Positions 25,981 through 34,305 of a stretch of 64,000 bases of DNA are shown here, piece by piece. Numbering within the stretch: the first letter of the stretch is position 1; every line of letters starts with the position of its first letter. The DNA lies in contig CBFGTM010000004.1 in the NCBI GenBank assembly GCA_965652025.1, positions 1 through 64,000 of the forward strand. Direction: 5' to 3'. The position numbers and the translations under genes were made by a program. The notes under the pieces are model-generated. The model was not told where the DNA came from and searched no databases. It saw only the letters and a program-made list of their open reading frames with translations. The stretch comes from CAVVWJ01 sp965652025. Its GTDB lineage: Bacteria > Gemmatimonadota > Gemmatimonadetes > Gemmatimonadales > GWC2-71-9.

Positions 25981-27119
25981 CGGAGCAGCGATGAAGCCAG
26001 TGCCGCGAGAGCGGCCAGCGCGGCCCAGCCAATCAGCCAGAACATGATCCGCTCCCTGCGTTGCTGATCGGAGGAGTGGGAGCCCAGCAACTGAGCTTGC
26101 TGCTGCTGGAGCGCCTCCCTTGCGGCGGATTCGCTGGCCGCGAGTTTCCGGAGCGTGCGGTCCAGGCCGTCGAGCCGCTCCGCCAGCAGCGCCAGCTCTC
26201 CGCGAAGCTCCTCCTGGGCGTCGGGCAGAACCTCGGGCTCCGAATTGGTCCCGGCAAACAGCGACTGTCCCATCACCGCTTCGGCCGCCATCACCTCCTG
26301 CATGCCCTGCACGAAGTGGCGTTGGTGGATCCGTTTGGTGGCATCGGGTTCCGGCTCCAGAGTGGCAATCTGAGCCGCTTTCAGCACCGCGTTCTTGATG
26401 TCCCCACCGCTGCGAGGGTAGGCCTCGGCGAGGGCGGCAAAGTCCACGTCATCGGCCAGCGGCGTCTTTCTCTCGTGCAGCTGCACCCGCCAGATCCGCT
26501 CCCGCTCCTCCACATTGGGCATATCGAAGAGGATGTGAGTTCGGATCCGCCGCTCGAACGCCGGATCGATGTTGGCGGCCAGGTTGGTGGCGAAGATGAC
26601 CACGCCGGGGAAGGTCTCCAGCTCGTGCAGCAGCACGTTGACGATGGCGTTGGCTTCCCGCTCATAGGCCGCGTTCATGGACGTGAACCGGCGCCCGGCA
26701 ATGGCATCGGCTTCGTCGAAGAAGAGCACCGCATCCTGCCGGGCGGCAGAACGGAACACGGTAGCCACGTGCTTGGAGGTCTGACCCACCCAACGCGACT
26801 CCAGCTCGGCATAGCGCACCACCAGCAACTTCTTGTTCAGCGCATAGGCCAGCGCTTCAGCGCAGATTGTCTTGCCGGTACCCGGAGGACCGGCGAAGTG
26901 GAAGGCCAGTCCCAGGCCGCTCGAGTGCCGCTCCGCCAGGCCCCACTGATGGAAGATGAGATCGTGCTTGTGAACCAGCGCCAGGGCGTGATTGAGCGCC
27001 CGCAGCGTGGTCGCCGGCAGAACGACGTCGTTGAACGAGCGGCGAGGCTCGATCGCCTCGACCAGCTCGCGCGCCGGCGAGACCCCGCCGAAGAGGAGGT
27101 CGCGAATAGCATCCGCCAT
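25977..27119 (-). CDS. AAA+ ATPase with a C-terminal membrane anchor
   Basis: 380 residues. Residues 25-70 form an alpha-helical lead, then a classical AAA+ core: Walker A GPPGTGKT (77-84), Walker B VLFFDEADAI (131-140), sensor 1 ATNLAAN, arginine finger region FERRIRTHILF and sensor 2 RSGGDIKNA. After a coiled-coil stretch rich in Glu and Gln (about 300-350) the protein ends in one hydrophobic helix and LLR, a tail-anchor layout. This is a stand-alone core of the CDC48/spastin style without an N domain that I recognise. It is coupled to the methyltransferase downstream. A role in membrane-protein remodelling is an inference from the tail. Confidence 0.88.
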   Translation of the reverse strand: MADAIRDLLFGGVSPARELVEAIEPRRSFNDVVLPATTLRALNHALALVHKHDLIFHQWGLAERHSSGLGLAFHFAGPPGTGKTICAEALAYALNKKLLVVRYAELESRWVGQTSKHVATVFRSAARQDAVLFFDEADAIAGRRFTSMNAAYEREANAIVNVLLHELETFPGVVIFATNLAANIDPAFERRIRTHILFDMPNVEERERIWRVQLHERKTPLADDVDFAALAEAYPRSGGDIKNAVLKAAQIATLEPEPDATKRIHQRHFVQGMQEVMAAEAVMGQSLFAGTNSEPEVLPDAQEELRGELALLAERLDGLDRTLRKLAASESAAREALQQQQAQLLGSHSSDQQRRERIMFWLIGWAALAALAALASSLLR

Positions 27120-27134
27120 ACAGGGAGTATAAGG

Positions 27135-27503
27135 CTACTCCCGCACTCCCGGGTCACGGAGCTTGGACTGGGGACCCCGCCCGCTTACCACCCGGTCCCA
27201 GGCGTCCCGCACCGCATCTCGAATCTCCTCCCAGGCGCTGGGGGACTCACCTCGATGCTGATACCGGTCCCAGCCGCCCCGCAGATCGGGTTCCGCGTCC
27301 TCCCATTGACGACCGAGATGGTGCTGCGCCGACTCGAAGCCGTAGCGGTAAGCCGGCCGAAACCGGTCGTAGTAGTCGGGTCCCAGGGCGTATGGCCTGC
27401 TGGTGAAGTTTTCGTGCCAGTAGTTGTCTTCGGTTTCCCAGGCAGCTTGCCAGCTCGGATCCTCTGCCGGAGAGACTCGGTCGAACGTGTTGGGGTCGGA
27501 CAT
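27135..27503 (-). CDS. Small acidic protein with a YsnF-like C-terminal module
   Basis: 122 residues, rich in Trp, Tyr, Asp and Arg. The pattern FRPAYRYGFESA, then GRQWEDAEPDLRGGWD, then WEEIRDAVRDAWDRV resembles a module that I recall next to DUF2382/YsnF stress proteins and in stand-alone proteins of soil bacteria. The ATG is preceded by AGGAGAA; longer upstream extensions run through the hairpin repeat and are not used. Upstream of the AAA+ gene on the same strand (16 bp apart), so possibly in one operon. Function unknown. Confidence 0.6.
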   Translation of the reverse strand: MSDPNTFDRVSPAEDPSWQAAWETEDNYWHENFTSRPYALGPDYYDRFRPAYRYGFESAQHHLGRQWEDAEPDLRGGWDRYQHRGESPSAWEEIRDAVRDAWDRVVSGRGPQSKLRDPGVRE

Positions 27504-27559
27504 CGGTTCTCCTGTGGTGATTGATGGCAGCAACCCTCCGGCGATTCGCCGGATGCAGC

Positions 27560-27595
27560 GGGATTGCTTCGGCCGCCAGCCGGCCTCGCAATGAC
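27560..27595. repeat. Hairpin repeat, intergenic copy
   Basis: GGGATTGCTTC, stem GGCCG/CGGCC with loop CCAGC, and CTCGCAATGAC. Nearly identical to the copy translated inside leuS. It lies between the divergent YsnF-like gene and the hydrolase gene. Confidence 0.85.
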
Positions 27596-27731
27596 TGATG
27601 CCATAGTAAGTACGGCTGCCCGTCCGACGGGTGATGATCGTCACCGGCTTTGCACCGGCCGCGGTCTCGGGTCATACTCTTTCCATGACAAACCGCGTGA
27701 GCGCCGGGTGAGAACCGCTCCACCCCTCTGG

Positions 27732-28544
27732 ATGCTTCGTACCGCGTTTCGCACCGTCGGCTCGGTGGCTCCGGGAGTGGCGGCCCGCTGGGCGGAGACC
27801 ATCTTCTGCCGCCCGCCCCGGCAGCAACTCCGTCCCGCCGAGGTGGCCTTCCTGGCGAGCGGCCACCGCTCCGCGGTGCGGAGCGATGGACAGGAGCTGG
27901 CAGTCTGGCGCTGGGGTGAGGGTCCGCTGGTGGTTCTGACCCACGGCTGGGGGGGCCGCGCCGGGCGATTCAGTGCGCTGGCGGCGGCGCTGGTCGCGAG
28001 AGGTTTTGCGGTGGCGGTCTTCGATGCCCCCGCGCATGGTGATTCGATGGGCCGGCAGGCCTCCCTGCCCCAATTTGCCAAGGCTTTGCTGGACGTCACC
28101 CAGAGCCTGGGTCCGGTGGAGTCGCTGGTAGGCCATTCCCTCGGCGGAGCGGCGGTGTCCCTCGCGATGCATCGGGGTTTACCCGCACGCCGGGCGGTGC
28201 TGCTGGCGCCCCCCTCGGATGTCTTTCTCTTCTCCAACGCATTCGCCGAGCACTTGCGAATACCGGCGAAGGCCCACGCCAGGATGCGGCAGAACCTGGA
28301 AGCCCGGCTGCAAATCACCTGGGAGGAGCTTCACGTTCCCACGCTGGCCCGCAGCATGACGATTCCAGCCCTGGTGGTGCACGACCTGCAGGATGGGGAT
28401 GTGCCCTATGGGCATGGGGAAGAGATCGCACAGGCCTGGCCCGGCGCCCGACTGCATACCACTTCCGGGCTGGGCCATCGCGGCATGCTGCGTGATCGTG
28501 AGGTCATCCAGCACGTGGTCGAGTTCCTGGCCGACCGAGCATAG
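27732..28544 (+). CDS. Alpha/beta-hydrolase
   Basis: 270 residues from the chosen ATG (MLRTAFRTVG); a GTG 24 bases upstream is also possible and neither has a strong ribosome site. The fold shows the oxyanion region LTHGWGGRAGRFS, the nucleophile elbow GHSLGG, the acid in DLQDGDVPY and the catalytic His in GLGHRGM. This is a carboxylesterase/lipase-type hydrolase with no signal peptide. The substrate is not predictable. The small DUF4031-like gene follows 3 bp later. Confidence 0.85.
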   Translation: MLRTAFRTVGSVAPGVAARWAETIFCRPPRQQLRPAEVAFLASGHRSAVRSDGQELAVWRWGEGPLVVLTHGWGGRAGRFSALAAALVARGFAVAVFDAPAHGDSMGRQASLPQFAKALLDVTQSLGPVESLVGHSLGGAAVSLAMHRGLPARRAVLLAPPSDVFLFSNAFAEHLRIPAKAHARMRQNLEARLQITWEELHVPTLARSMTIPALVVHDLQDGDVPYGHGEEIAQAWPGARLHTTSGLGHRGMLRDREVIQHVVEFLADRA

Positions 28545-28547
28545 CCG

Positions 28548-28817
28548 GTGATCGTCATGGACCGGGAAAACCTGCTGGCCAAGGGCTGGTCCCACGTGCT
28601 GTCCACCACCAACGACGTGGCGGAGCTGCGGGCATTCTGTCTCCGGGTCGGCGCACCGCTCTCCGCCTTACACCTGAGAAACCGGCGCTGGCCTCATCTG
28701 GATCTCAAGCTGGAGCCGCGGGAGCGCGCCCTGGCCTGCGCCGATGTCCGGGTATTCGAGCGCACCTCTGATATGCTGCGTTTTCTCAAGTCGCTGGCCG
28801 CCTGCACCGCTCAGTGA
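28548..28817 (+). CDS. DUF4031-like small protein
   Basis: 89 residues. The pattern WSHVLSTTNDVAELRAFCLRVG followed by LHLRNRRWPHLDL recalls DUF4031 proteins (WSHLVSD, ELHAFA, LG), which are short and uncharacterised. GTG start three bases after the hydrolase stop, so probably co-transcribed with it. Family assignment is tentative. The next 236 bp up to the response regulator carry only a weak stem (near 28950-28975) and no gene. Confidence 0.6.
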   Translation: MIVMDRENLLAKGWSHVLSTTNDVAELRAFCLRVGAPLSALHLRNRRWPHLDLKLEPRERALACADVRVFERTSDMLRFLKSLAACTAQ

Positions 28818-29053
28818 CTCCGGTCACCTCCAATCGTCATCGTGGCCTGGACCCGGCCCCAAGATTCCTGTGACACTGACCACCGCTTGCCCTATTCGGA
28901 TGACATAGTGTTCCTCGCGTTTAGGGGGCTCACTGCTCGATCGCCGGTGGGCCTGTCGTCACCGGGTGGCGACCTCATGCGGGAGATATTTTAGATCGGT
29001 CGATCTTCGCGGAGCCTGTAGGGGTCACTCACTGGCGATGACGGAGACACTCA

Positions 29054-29473
29054 GTGACCGCTGGTCCCCGTCAGAATGATCCGGAGGCCTCGACTGGCGA
29101 AACCCTGCTGGTCGTGGACGACGAAGTGATGGTTCGACGCCTGGCTGCGCGGATGCTGGTCACCCTGGGATACCGGGTGCTCGAAGCTGGCAGCGGTCAG
29201 GAGGCGGTGCGGATGCTACGGCGAGGTGCTCACCGCATCAACGGCGTGCTCACCGACATCGCCATGCCCGGGATTGGCGGCCGAGAGCTGGGCGAAACGA
29301 TTGCCCGCTGCTGGCCCCAGATCCACGTGCTGTATATGACTGGGTATCCCGCTTCGGACCTGATGCAGGCGGGCGCGCTCGTGCCCGGTGTTTCGGTCAT
29401 TCAGAAGCCGTTCACATCGGAGCAACTGGGGAGGAGAATGCGACAGCTACTGGCGAAACCCGCCGCGCAGTAG
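29054..29473 (+). CDS. Stand-alone receiver-domain response regulator (CheY-like)
   Basis: 139 residues with only a receiver domain: acidic pocket VDDE near 21-24, phospho-acceptor Asp68 (VLTDIAMP), Thr in YMTGYP and Lys in IQKPFT. The ILYMTGY style is typical of receivers attached to hybrid histidine kinases. There is no output domain, so it must act through protein contact. GTG start with GGAG upstream. Its partner kinase is not adjacent. Confidence 0.9.
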   Translation: MTAGPRQNDPEASTGETLLVVDDEVMVRRLAARMLVTLGYRVLEAGSGQEAVRMLRRGAHRINGVLTDIAMPGIGGRELGETIARCWPQIHVLYMTGYPASDLMQAGALVPGVSVIQKPFTSEQLGRRMRQLLAKPAAQ

Positions 29474-29758
29474 TCAGTTCAGTGCGGTACCCGACTGCAG
29501 GTCAAAGTGCTTGGCCAGCACATAAGTGACCCAATCACTCACCTGGATCCACAACCCTTCCATCTCATCCCGGTACTCGCCTTCCTGCACCACCTTGTAC
29601 CAGATCTTGGGGTCCACGCCGGGATACAAATGAACAAAGTCCGGTTTGACCCGCGCCTCGAGGCTCTTATCGCCGGCCCGGTCCGGGGTGAGGCGCCGGG
29701 TGGACCGCAACGGTGTCTTACGGGGACGCGATAAGTAATAGGGATCGTACTCGAGCAT
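29474..29758 (-). CDS. Hypothetical protein (94 aa)
   Basis: A soluble, charged protein with a basic N-terminal half (RPRKTPLRSTRR) and an aromatic, acidic C-terminal half (IWYKVVQEGEYRDEMEGLWIQVSDWVTYVLAKHF). I do not recognise a family. Its TGA directly abuts the TAG of the opposing response regulator. Codon use looks normal for the window, which is the main reason to keep it. Confidence 0.6.
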   Translation of the reverse strand: MLEYDPYYLSRPRKTPLRSTRRLTPDRAGDKSLEARVKPDFVHLYPGVDPKIWYKVVQEGEYRDEMEGLWIQVSDWVTYVLAKHFDLQSGTALN

Positions 29759-29867
29759 TGCATCCCCCTGTACGTGGCCGTTGGCCCTACCAAGTGCGCC
29801 CTATACTACATGGCGAGTGCCGGAAAAGGAAACCCGAAGATTGCCCGCACGGGGAGATACTGGAGGG

Positions 29868-30773
29868 CTACAGGATCTTCTTGCCGAAGGCGGATTGCAC
29901 CAGCTCCACCGCGAATTCCGCCGAGGCGTTGTGTTGGTCGAGGATAGGATTCACTTCCACCAGCTCAAGCGAGGTCATCACGCCGGCGTCGGCAATGAGC
30001 TCCATGACCAGGTGGGCCTCTCGGTAGTCGAGGCCTCCTTTCACCGGGGTGCCCACTCCCGGCGCAACCGCCGGATCGACTGCATCGAGATCCATGCTCA
30101 CGTGCACGAAGTCGGTTCCGTCGGTCGCTTGACTGATGGCCTTCTTCATGACCCGATGCACGCCATGGCGGTCGATATCCGCCATGGTGTGGACCTGCAC
30201 GCCGGTTTCCTTCAACCGCTTTTTTTCTCCGGCGTCGAGGCTCCGGATACCGACCAGAGCCACATTGGCCGGATCGACCTTGGGGGGCGGACCTCCGATC
30301 GAGGTCAGCTCCGGAGGGCCATACCCCAGAACCACAGCGAGAGGCATCCCGTGAATGTTGCCGGAAGGTGAGGTCTCAGGTGTGTTGATGTCGCCGTGGG
30401 CATCGATCCAAAGCACGCCCACTCGGGCTCCCTGTCCCCGGGCGAAGGCGGCAATTCCGGAGATAGTGCCCACCGCGATCGAGTGATCACCGCCCAACAG
30501 CAAGGGAAAGTGACCCAACCCCATGATGCGCTCGGTCTTGCGGGCGATGATCGCGGAGGCGCGGGCAATCTCGGGAAGGTAGCGGGCCCGCTCGTTCCCG
30601 ACCTTGAGCTCCTCCATGTTCTTGATGACAATGTCGCCTTCGTCAACAACCTTATGCCCCAGTTCGGTAAGGCGTTGGGCAACCCCGGCAATGCGAATGG
30701 CAGAAGGTCCCATGTCCACGCCGCGCCGGCCGGACCCGAGGTCCATGGGCACGCCCATCACGTGCACAATCAC
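29868..30773 (-). CDS. rocF: Arginase
   Basis: Hydrolyses arginine to ornithine and urea. 301 residues, the usual size. Binuclear manganese motifs: GGDHS (94-98), DAHGD (124-128) and SMDLDAVDP (near 226-234), with the typical C-terminus SLELVEVNPILD and LVQSAFGKKIL. These features separate it from agmatinases. The GTG start overlaps the TGA of the upstream alkyltransferase-like gene (GTGA), so the two are coupled. Close to the cyanophycin genes, it could use the arginine freed by CphB and IadA. No urease is in the window. Confidence 0.95.
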   Translation of the reverse strand: MIVHVMGVPMDLGSGRRGVDMGPSAIRIAGVAQRLTELGHKVVDEGDIVIKNMEELKVGNERARYLPEIARASAIIARKTERIMGLGHFPLLLGGDHSIAVGTISGIAAFARGQGARVGVLWIDAHGDINTPETSPSGNIHGMPLAVVLGYGPPELTSIGGPPPKVDPANVALVGIRSLDAGEKKRLKETGVQVHTMADIDRHGVHRVMKKAISQATDGTDFVHVSMDLDAVDPAVAPGVGTPVKGGLDYREAHLVMELIADAGVMTSLELVEVNPILDQHNASAEFAVELVQSAFGKKIL

Positions 30774-31078
30774 GCGCTAGGCTTCCAACGAACCTGGGCC
30801 AGTCTCACCCGCCCTCTCCCATCTAGCGGCACGCCCTCCCGCAGCAGCAACTGGCGCTGGACCAACTCCGCCCCGGGCACCGAGCGCCGGCTGATGCCGC
30901 CCTGGGCATTCACCACCCGATGCCAGGGGACGACAGTCTCCTCCGGTAACGCGTGCAGGGCATATCCGACCTGTCGGGCATGGCCGGATAGCCCCGCGAG
31001 CGCTGCGATCTGTCCATAGGTGGCCACGCGGCCCCGCGGGATTCGGCGGACAACCGCGTAGATTTGCTGATAACTCAT
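30770..31078 (-). CDS. Alkyltransferase-like protein (ATL)
   Basis: 102 residues with the fold of the C-terminal domain of O6-alkylguanine-DNA alkyltransferase: RIPRGRVATYGQIAALAG, RQVGYALHAL and PWHRVV at 51-56. The reactive Cys of PCHRV is Trp52, the hallmark of ATL proteins, which bind O6-alkylguanine without repairing it and hand the lesion to nucleotide excision repair. Complements the full Ada protein at 38085. Coupled to arginase by a 4-base overlap; the biological reason for this pairing is unclear. Confidence 0.93.
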   Translation of the reverse strand: MSYQQIYAVVRRIPRGRVATYGQIAALAGLSGHARQVGYALHALPEETVVPWHRVVNAQGGISRRSVPGAELVQRQLLLREGVPLDGRGRVRLAQVRWKPSA

Positions 31079-31084
31079 CGAGGC

Positions 31085-31300
31085 TCAGGCGCGACGCTTC
31101 ATCCCTGCCGCGAGGAGCACAACACCCGCTATGATGGCAACTCCGCCCACCCAGGTGGGAACGGCTTTCTTTTGCTCTACCGAGGCCTTGAGGTCTCCCA
31201 CTCTGAGGACCTCATCCCGATCCTTGTAGGTGGCGCCACGAAAGAGGATGAATGCGCCTACCGCGAGGAGGAGAATGCCCACCAGTGAAAGCGGTCGCAT
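31085..31300 (-). CDS. Small membrane protein, DUF3185-like
   Basis: 71 residues with two membrane helices (about 4-21 and 48-66). The middle DEVLRVGDLKASVEQKKAVP matches the pattern of a common small membrane protein (LGPLKATVEEKK) often labelled DUF3185. Start has GGAG nine bases upstream; the longer frame is not used. Precedes the ATL gene on the same strand by 6 bp. Confidence 0.65.
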   Translation of the reverse strand: MRPLSLVGILLLAVGAFILFRGATYKDRDEVLRVGDLKASVEQKKAVPTWVGGVAIIAGVVLLAAGMKRRA

Positions 31301-31361
31301 GGCCGGCTCCGATCGTGAGAAGAGGACTACCCGATAGGATGGAGGTTCGGGACTTCTGGCC

Positions 31362-31565
31362 TTATTCCTTGTGTTTCCAGATCGACAGCAGGTACAGACT
31401 GGTTCCCAGGACAATCAGTCCGGCGATGATGGGTCCGGGGCCGCCATAGCTCTCGAAGCGAAACGGAACGTCATTCGGCCCGCCGGCACCACGGAGAATC
31501 GTGAGCACGCCGATGACGATGCCGCCAACCCCGAGCAATGCGAGGAACGCAAACAGCGCACGCAT
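31362..31565 (-). CDS. Small membrane protein (67 aa)
   Basis: Two membrane helices (residues 4-24 and 43-62) with a short loop GGPNDVPFRFESYGGPG between them. A strong ribosome site (GGGGAGG) precedes the ATG. No family recognised. Probably in one operon with the next small membrane gene; divergent from the M48 gene with only about 25 bp between starts. Confidence 0.65.
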   Translation of the reverse strand: MRALFAFLALLGVGGIVIGVLTILRGAGGPNDVPFRFESYGGPGPIIAGLIVLGTSLYLLSIWKHKE

Positions 31566-31589
31566 GATGGCCTCCCCTTAGTGGTCCCG

Positions 31590-32834
31590 GTGATCGCCTG
31601 GACTAGTGTAGCAGCCACCGCACCGGCTGGCGAGGCCCAGACGCCCCAGGAGCGCCCGCAGGCCGAAGTCGTGGTGCCGCCACCCAGCCCCCGTGCTCTG
31701 GAGTACTACCGGAGCGGCAACGTGCTTTGGGTCATCGGGACGGTACTGGGCTTCCTCATTCCCGCCTTGCTGCTGTTCAGCGGAATCTCCGCCCGACTGC
31801 GGACCACCGCATTTCGGATCGGGCGGCGGTGGCTTCCCGGCCTGGCATTATATGCCGTATTGATAACCGGGTTGACCGCCCTGCTGGGCCTTCCGCTGGC
31901 CTTCTACCAGGGCTTTGTCCGGCAACATGCCTATGGACTCTCGGAGCAGAGTCTGGGGAAGTGGGCCGGGGACTGGCTCCTCGCGGTGGGTGTGAGCGCG
32001 GTGGGGCTGGCACTGGTCTTGTGGATTCCCTACCTGCTACTGCGGCGGACCCCTCAGCGCTGGTGGCTCTATGCCGGGCTGGCAACGGCTCCCATCGCCA
32101 CCTTCGTGCTGCTCATCTCACCGATCTGGGTGGATCCGCTGTTCAACCACTTCGGACCGATGAAGGACAAGGCCCTCGAGGCCAGGATCCTGCGGCTGGC
32201 CACCCGGGCCGGGATTCCGGGAAGCCGGGTCTACGAGGTCCGCAAGAGCGTGGACACCCGGACTGTCAACGCGTACGTAACTGGGTTCGGCGGGACCAAG
32301 CGGATCGTGCTGTGGGATACACTGCTGGAGAAGCTCACACCGGATGAGATCGAGTTCGTGATGGCTCACGAGATGGGACACTTCGTGCTCCGGCATGTGC
32401 TGACGCTCATCGTCGTCGCCACGCTGCTGGCAACGGCGTCTTTCTATGTGATTCACCGGGTGGCGGGATGGATCGTTCGACGGCACGCCCGGTCGTTTGG
32501 CTTCGAGCGGCTCTCGGATCCTGCGTCCTTCCCCCTGCTGCTTCTGCTGGGCACCCTGGTCTCCCTGATCGCCACTCCGCTGGTGCTCGCGCTCAGCCGG
32601 CACCAGGAGCACGAAGCCGATCGCTTCGGGCTCGAGCTCACCCGGAACAATCGCGCGGCCGCCACCGCCTTCGTCCGGCTGCAGCAGGAGAACCTCGCGG
32701 TGCCCCGGCCCGGCGCGCTGTACCGGCTGTGGCGGGGCAGCCATCCATCGCTCGGCGACCGGGTGGATTTTGCCAACCGGTATCGGCCGTGGGATAGCGG
32801 CGAGCCGTTGCGCTACGACCGGCTGATGCACTGA
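31590..32834 (+). CDS. CAAX-prenyl-protease-type M48 metalloprotease (Ste24-like)
   Basis: About 414 residues. The N-terminal half has four or five membrane helices (M48_N type, starting with VLWVIGTVLGFLIPALLL), the catalytic part has zinc motif HEMGH (AHEMGHFVLRH), two further helices and the third ligand in QEHEADRFG. This arrangement is that of Ste24/HtpX-type integral membrane proteases. The start is uncertain: GTG at 31581 or 31590 fit the divergent promoter; there is no ATG. A possible signal-like stretch (VAATAPAGEAQ) precedes the first helix. Substrate unknown; bacterial members usually act in membrane-protein quality control. Confidence 0.9.
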   Translation: MIAWTSVAATAPAGEAQTPQERPQAEVVVPPPSPRALEYYRSGNVLWVIGTVLGFLIPALLLFSGISARLRTTAFRIGRRWLPGLALYAVLITGLTALLGLPLAFYQGFVRQHAYGLSEQSLGKWAGDWLLAVGVSAVGLALVLWIPYLLLRRTPQRWWLYAGLATAPIATFVLLISPIWVDPLFNHFGPMKDKALEARILRLATRAGIPGSRVYEVRKSVDTRTVNAYVTGFGGTKRIVLWDTLLEKLTPDEIEFVMAHEMGHFVLRHVLTLIVVATLLATASFYVIHRVAGWIVRRHARSFGFERLSDPASFPLLLLLGTLVSLIATPLVLALSRHQEHEADRFGLELTRNNRAAATAFVRLQQENLAVPRPGALYRLWRGSHPSLGDRVDFANRYRPWDSGEPLRYDRLMH

Positions 32835-32936
32835 TCCGCCCAGTACCTGTGTCGCTCGTCACGGCGAGAGTACGAGGGCCGGACGCATATACGGTCCCAA
32901 ATGGACCAGGCGGTTTCCTTCCCACCCGAGGACTAT

Positions 32937-33416
32937 ATGAAGGCTCGCCACCTGATCGGTCTGACGCTGCTGGGGTTCGCGCTGACATCCTGCGGCGGAG
33001 GGAAGCCGGTCGAGATCAGTCCCGATGCACAGTCAGTGGCCACTCGATGGAACGCTGTTCTCTCTACTCCGGCGGGACTGGCGGGCGTGACGGACATCAA
33101 GGGACAGGGCTGGGTGGCGGCAGATCCCAAAAATCAGGATCAAATCATTGCTCACGTGTCGATCTCTAACGCGGTGCCCAATGGCGTCCATCCCTGGCAC
33201 GTCCACCGGGGAGAGTGTGGCTCGGATCAGGGAATTGTGGGTTCGGCCGACACCTACCAGCCGCTGCAGGTGAAAGACGACGGGCGGGCAGAGTCGACTG
33301 CAAAGCTGGCCAGCTCGCTGCCCCGGTCGGGAAGGTACTTCATTAACGTGCACGCTTCGTCCAGGAACATGTCAACCATCGTGGCCTGCGGGAACCTCGC
33401 TCCTCCGTCTCAATAG
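32937..33416 (+). CDS. Lipoprotein with a Cu/Zn-SOD-like (CHRD-type) domain
   Basis: 159 residues. Signal peptide with lipobox ALTSC, so it is lipid-anchored. The domain carries HPWHVHRGEC (two or three His as possible metal ligands), SADTYQPLQVKDDGRAEST and RYFINVHASSRN, then VACGNL; the two Cys could form the disulfide seen in SOD-like folds. It lacks the complete set of copper ligands of active Cu/Zn superoxide dismutase as far as I can see, so activity is doubtful. Start has GAGGA upstream. Convergent with sseA, 11 bp apart. Confidence 0.72.
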   Translation: MKARHLIGLTLLGFALTSCGGGKPVEISPDAQSVATRWNAVLSTPAGLAGVTDIKGQGWVAADPKNQDQIIAHVSISNAVPNGVHPWHVHRGECGSDQGIVGSADTYQPLQVKDDGRAESTAKLASSLPRSGRYFINVHASSRNMSTIVACGNLAPPSQ

Positions 33417-33427
33417 TCCGAGCTTCA

Positions 33428-34282
33428 TCAAACGTCCGAAGGCGGTCCTCTTTCCACTGGGGTATCGAGCTGGCCACCCCATTCGGTCCAGGACCCGTCG
33501 TAGAGAGCCGCATCTCGCGCGCCGAGCAGCTCCAGACCCAGCAGCAGGCTGCAGGCGGTGGTGCCGGAACCGCAGGTGGCAACGATGGGTAGCGAAAGGT
33601 CAACGCCGGCTGCCTGGATTCGGCGCCGGAGCTCGGCTTCAGGAAGGACCGTGCCGTCGGACTGAACCAGGTCGGTATAAGGAAGGTTCCGGCTGCCGGG
33701 GATGTGTCCCGCCCTGAGCCCCGGACGGGGCTCCGGTGCGTCGCCGGCAAACCGCGCGGCCGACCGCATGTCCACTACCTGCTCCCGGCTGTGCTCCAGG
33801 TTGGCTCGCACCGCGGCCAGGCTTCGAACCAATCCAGGATGCAGGTTGGCGACGAACCTGCTGGGAGGAAGCCCCACGGCTCCAGTCTCGAGCGGACGGT
33901 TCTCGGCGGTCCACTTACCCAATCCGCCGTCCAGCACCGCCACCCGCTGGTGTCCGAACACCCGAAAAGTCCACCAGACTCGCGCCGCGCTGAGGTTCGC
34001 CCCTGACCCATCGTAGATCACCAGCTCGTCGCTGTTGGTTATCCCGAGCGCGCTCATCGCCGCCGCGAATGACTCGGGCGAGGGCAGCATATGCGGTAGT
34101 GAGGTGCCTGGGTCGCTGGTGGCGTCGAGATCGAAGAAGATTGCCCCGGGAATGTGACCGGCAAGGTACTCCGCGGCCGCATTTCGGCCGCTGCCTGGCA
34201 GATACCAGGATCCGTCCAGCACCCGCAGGCCGGGGGAGCCCAGTTGCGCGGCTAACCACGACGTCGTCACGACGGGCTGCAT
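33428..34282 (-). CDS. sseA: 3-mercaptopyruvate/thiosulfate sulfurtransferase
   Basis: 284 residues with two rhodanese domains (about 1-130 inactive, 150-284 active). The active-site loop is CGSGTTAC, close to the CGSGVTA loop of mercaptopyruvate sulfurtransferases and distinct from CRxGx[RT] thiosulfate enzymes. Other family marks are GHIPGAIFFDLD, LVIYDGSG and AGHIPGSRNLPY. It moves sulfur from 3-mercaptopyruvate to acceptors. It lies 23 bp downstream of egtA on the same strand, so it may share the ergothioneine transcript, which fits with sulfur and cysteine metabolism. Confidence 0.92.
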   Translation of the reverse strand: MQPVVTTSWLAAQLGSPGLRVLDGSWYLPGSGRNAAAEYLAGHIPGAIFFDLDATSDPGTSLPHMLPSPESFAAAMSALGITNSDELVIYDGSGANLSAARVWWTFRVFGHQRVAVLDGGLGKWTAENRPLETGAVGLPPSRFVANLHPGLVRSLAAVRANLEHSREQVVDMRSAARFAGDAPEPRPGLRAGHIPGSRNLPYTDLVQSDGTVLPEAELRRRIQAAGVDLSLPIVATCGSGTTACSLLLGLELLGARDAALYDGSWTEWGGQLDTPVERGPPSDV

Positions 34283-34305
34283 GGCAGTGCTAGACTGGGA
34301 AGGCC

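Noticed and set aside
30770..31078. Active O6-methylguanine methyltransferase
   Set aside because: The reactive Cys of PCHRV is replaced by Trp (PWHRV), so it is an alkyltransferase-like binding protein.
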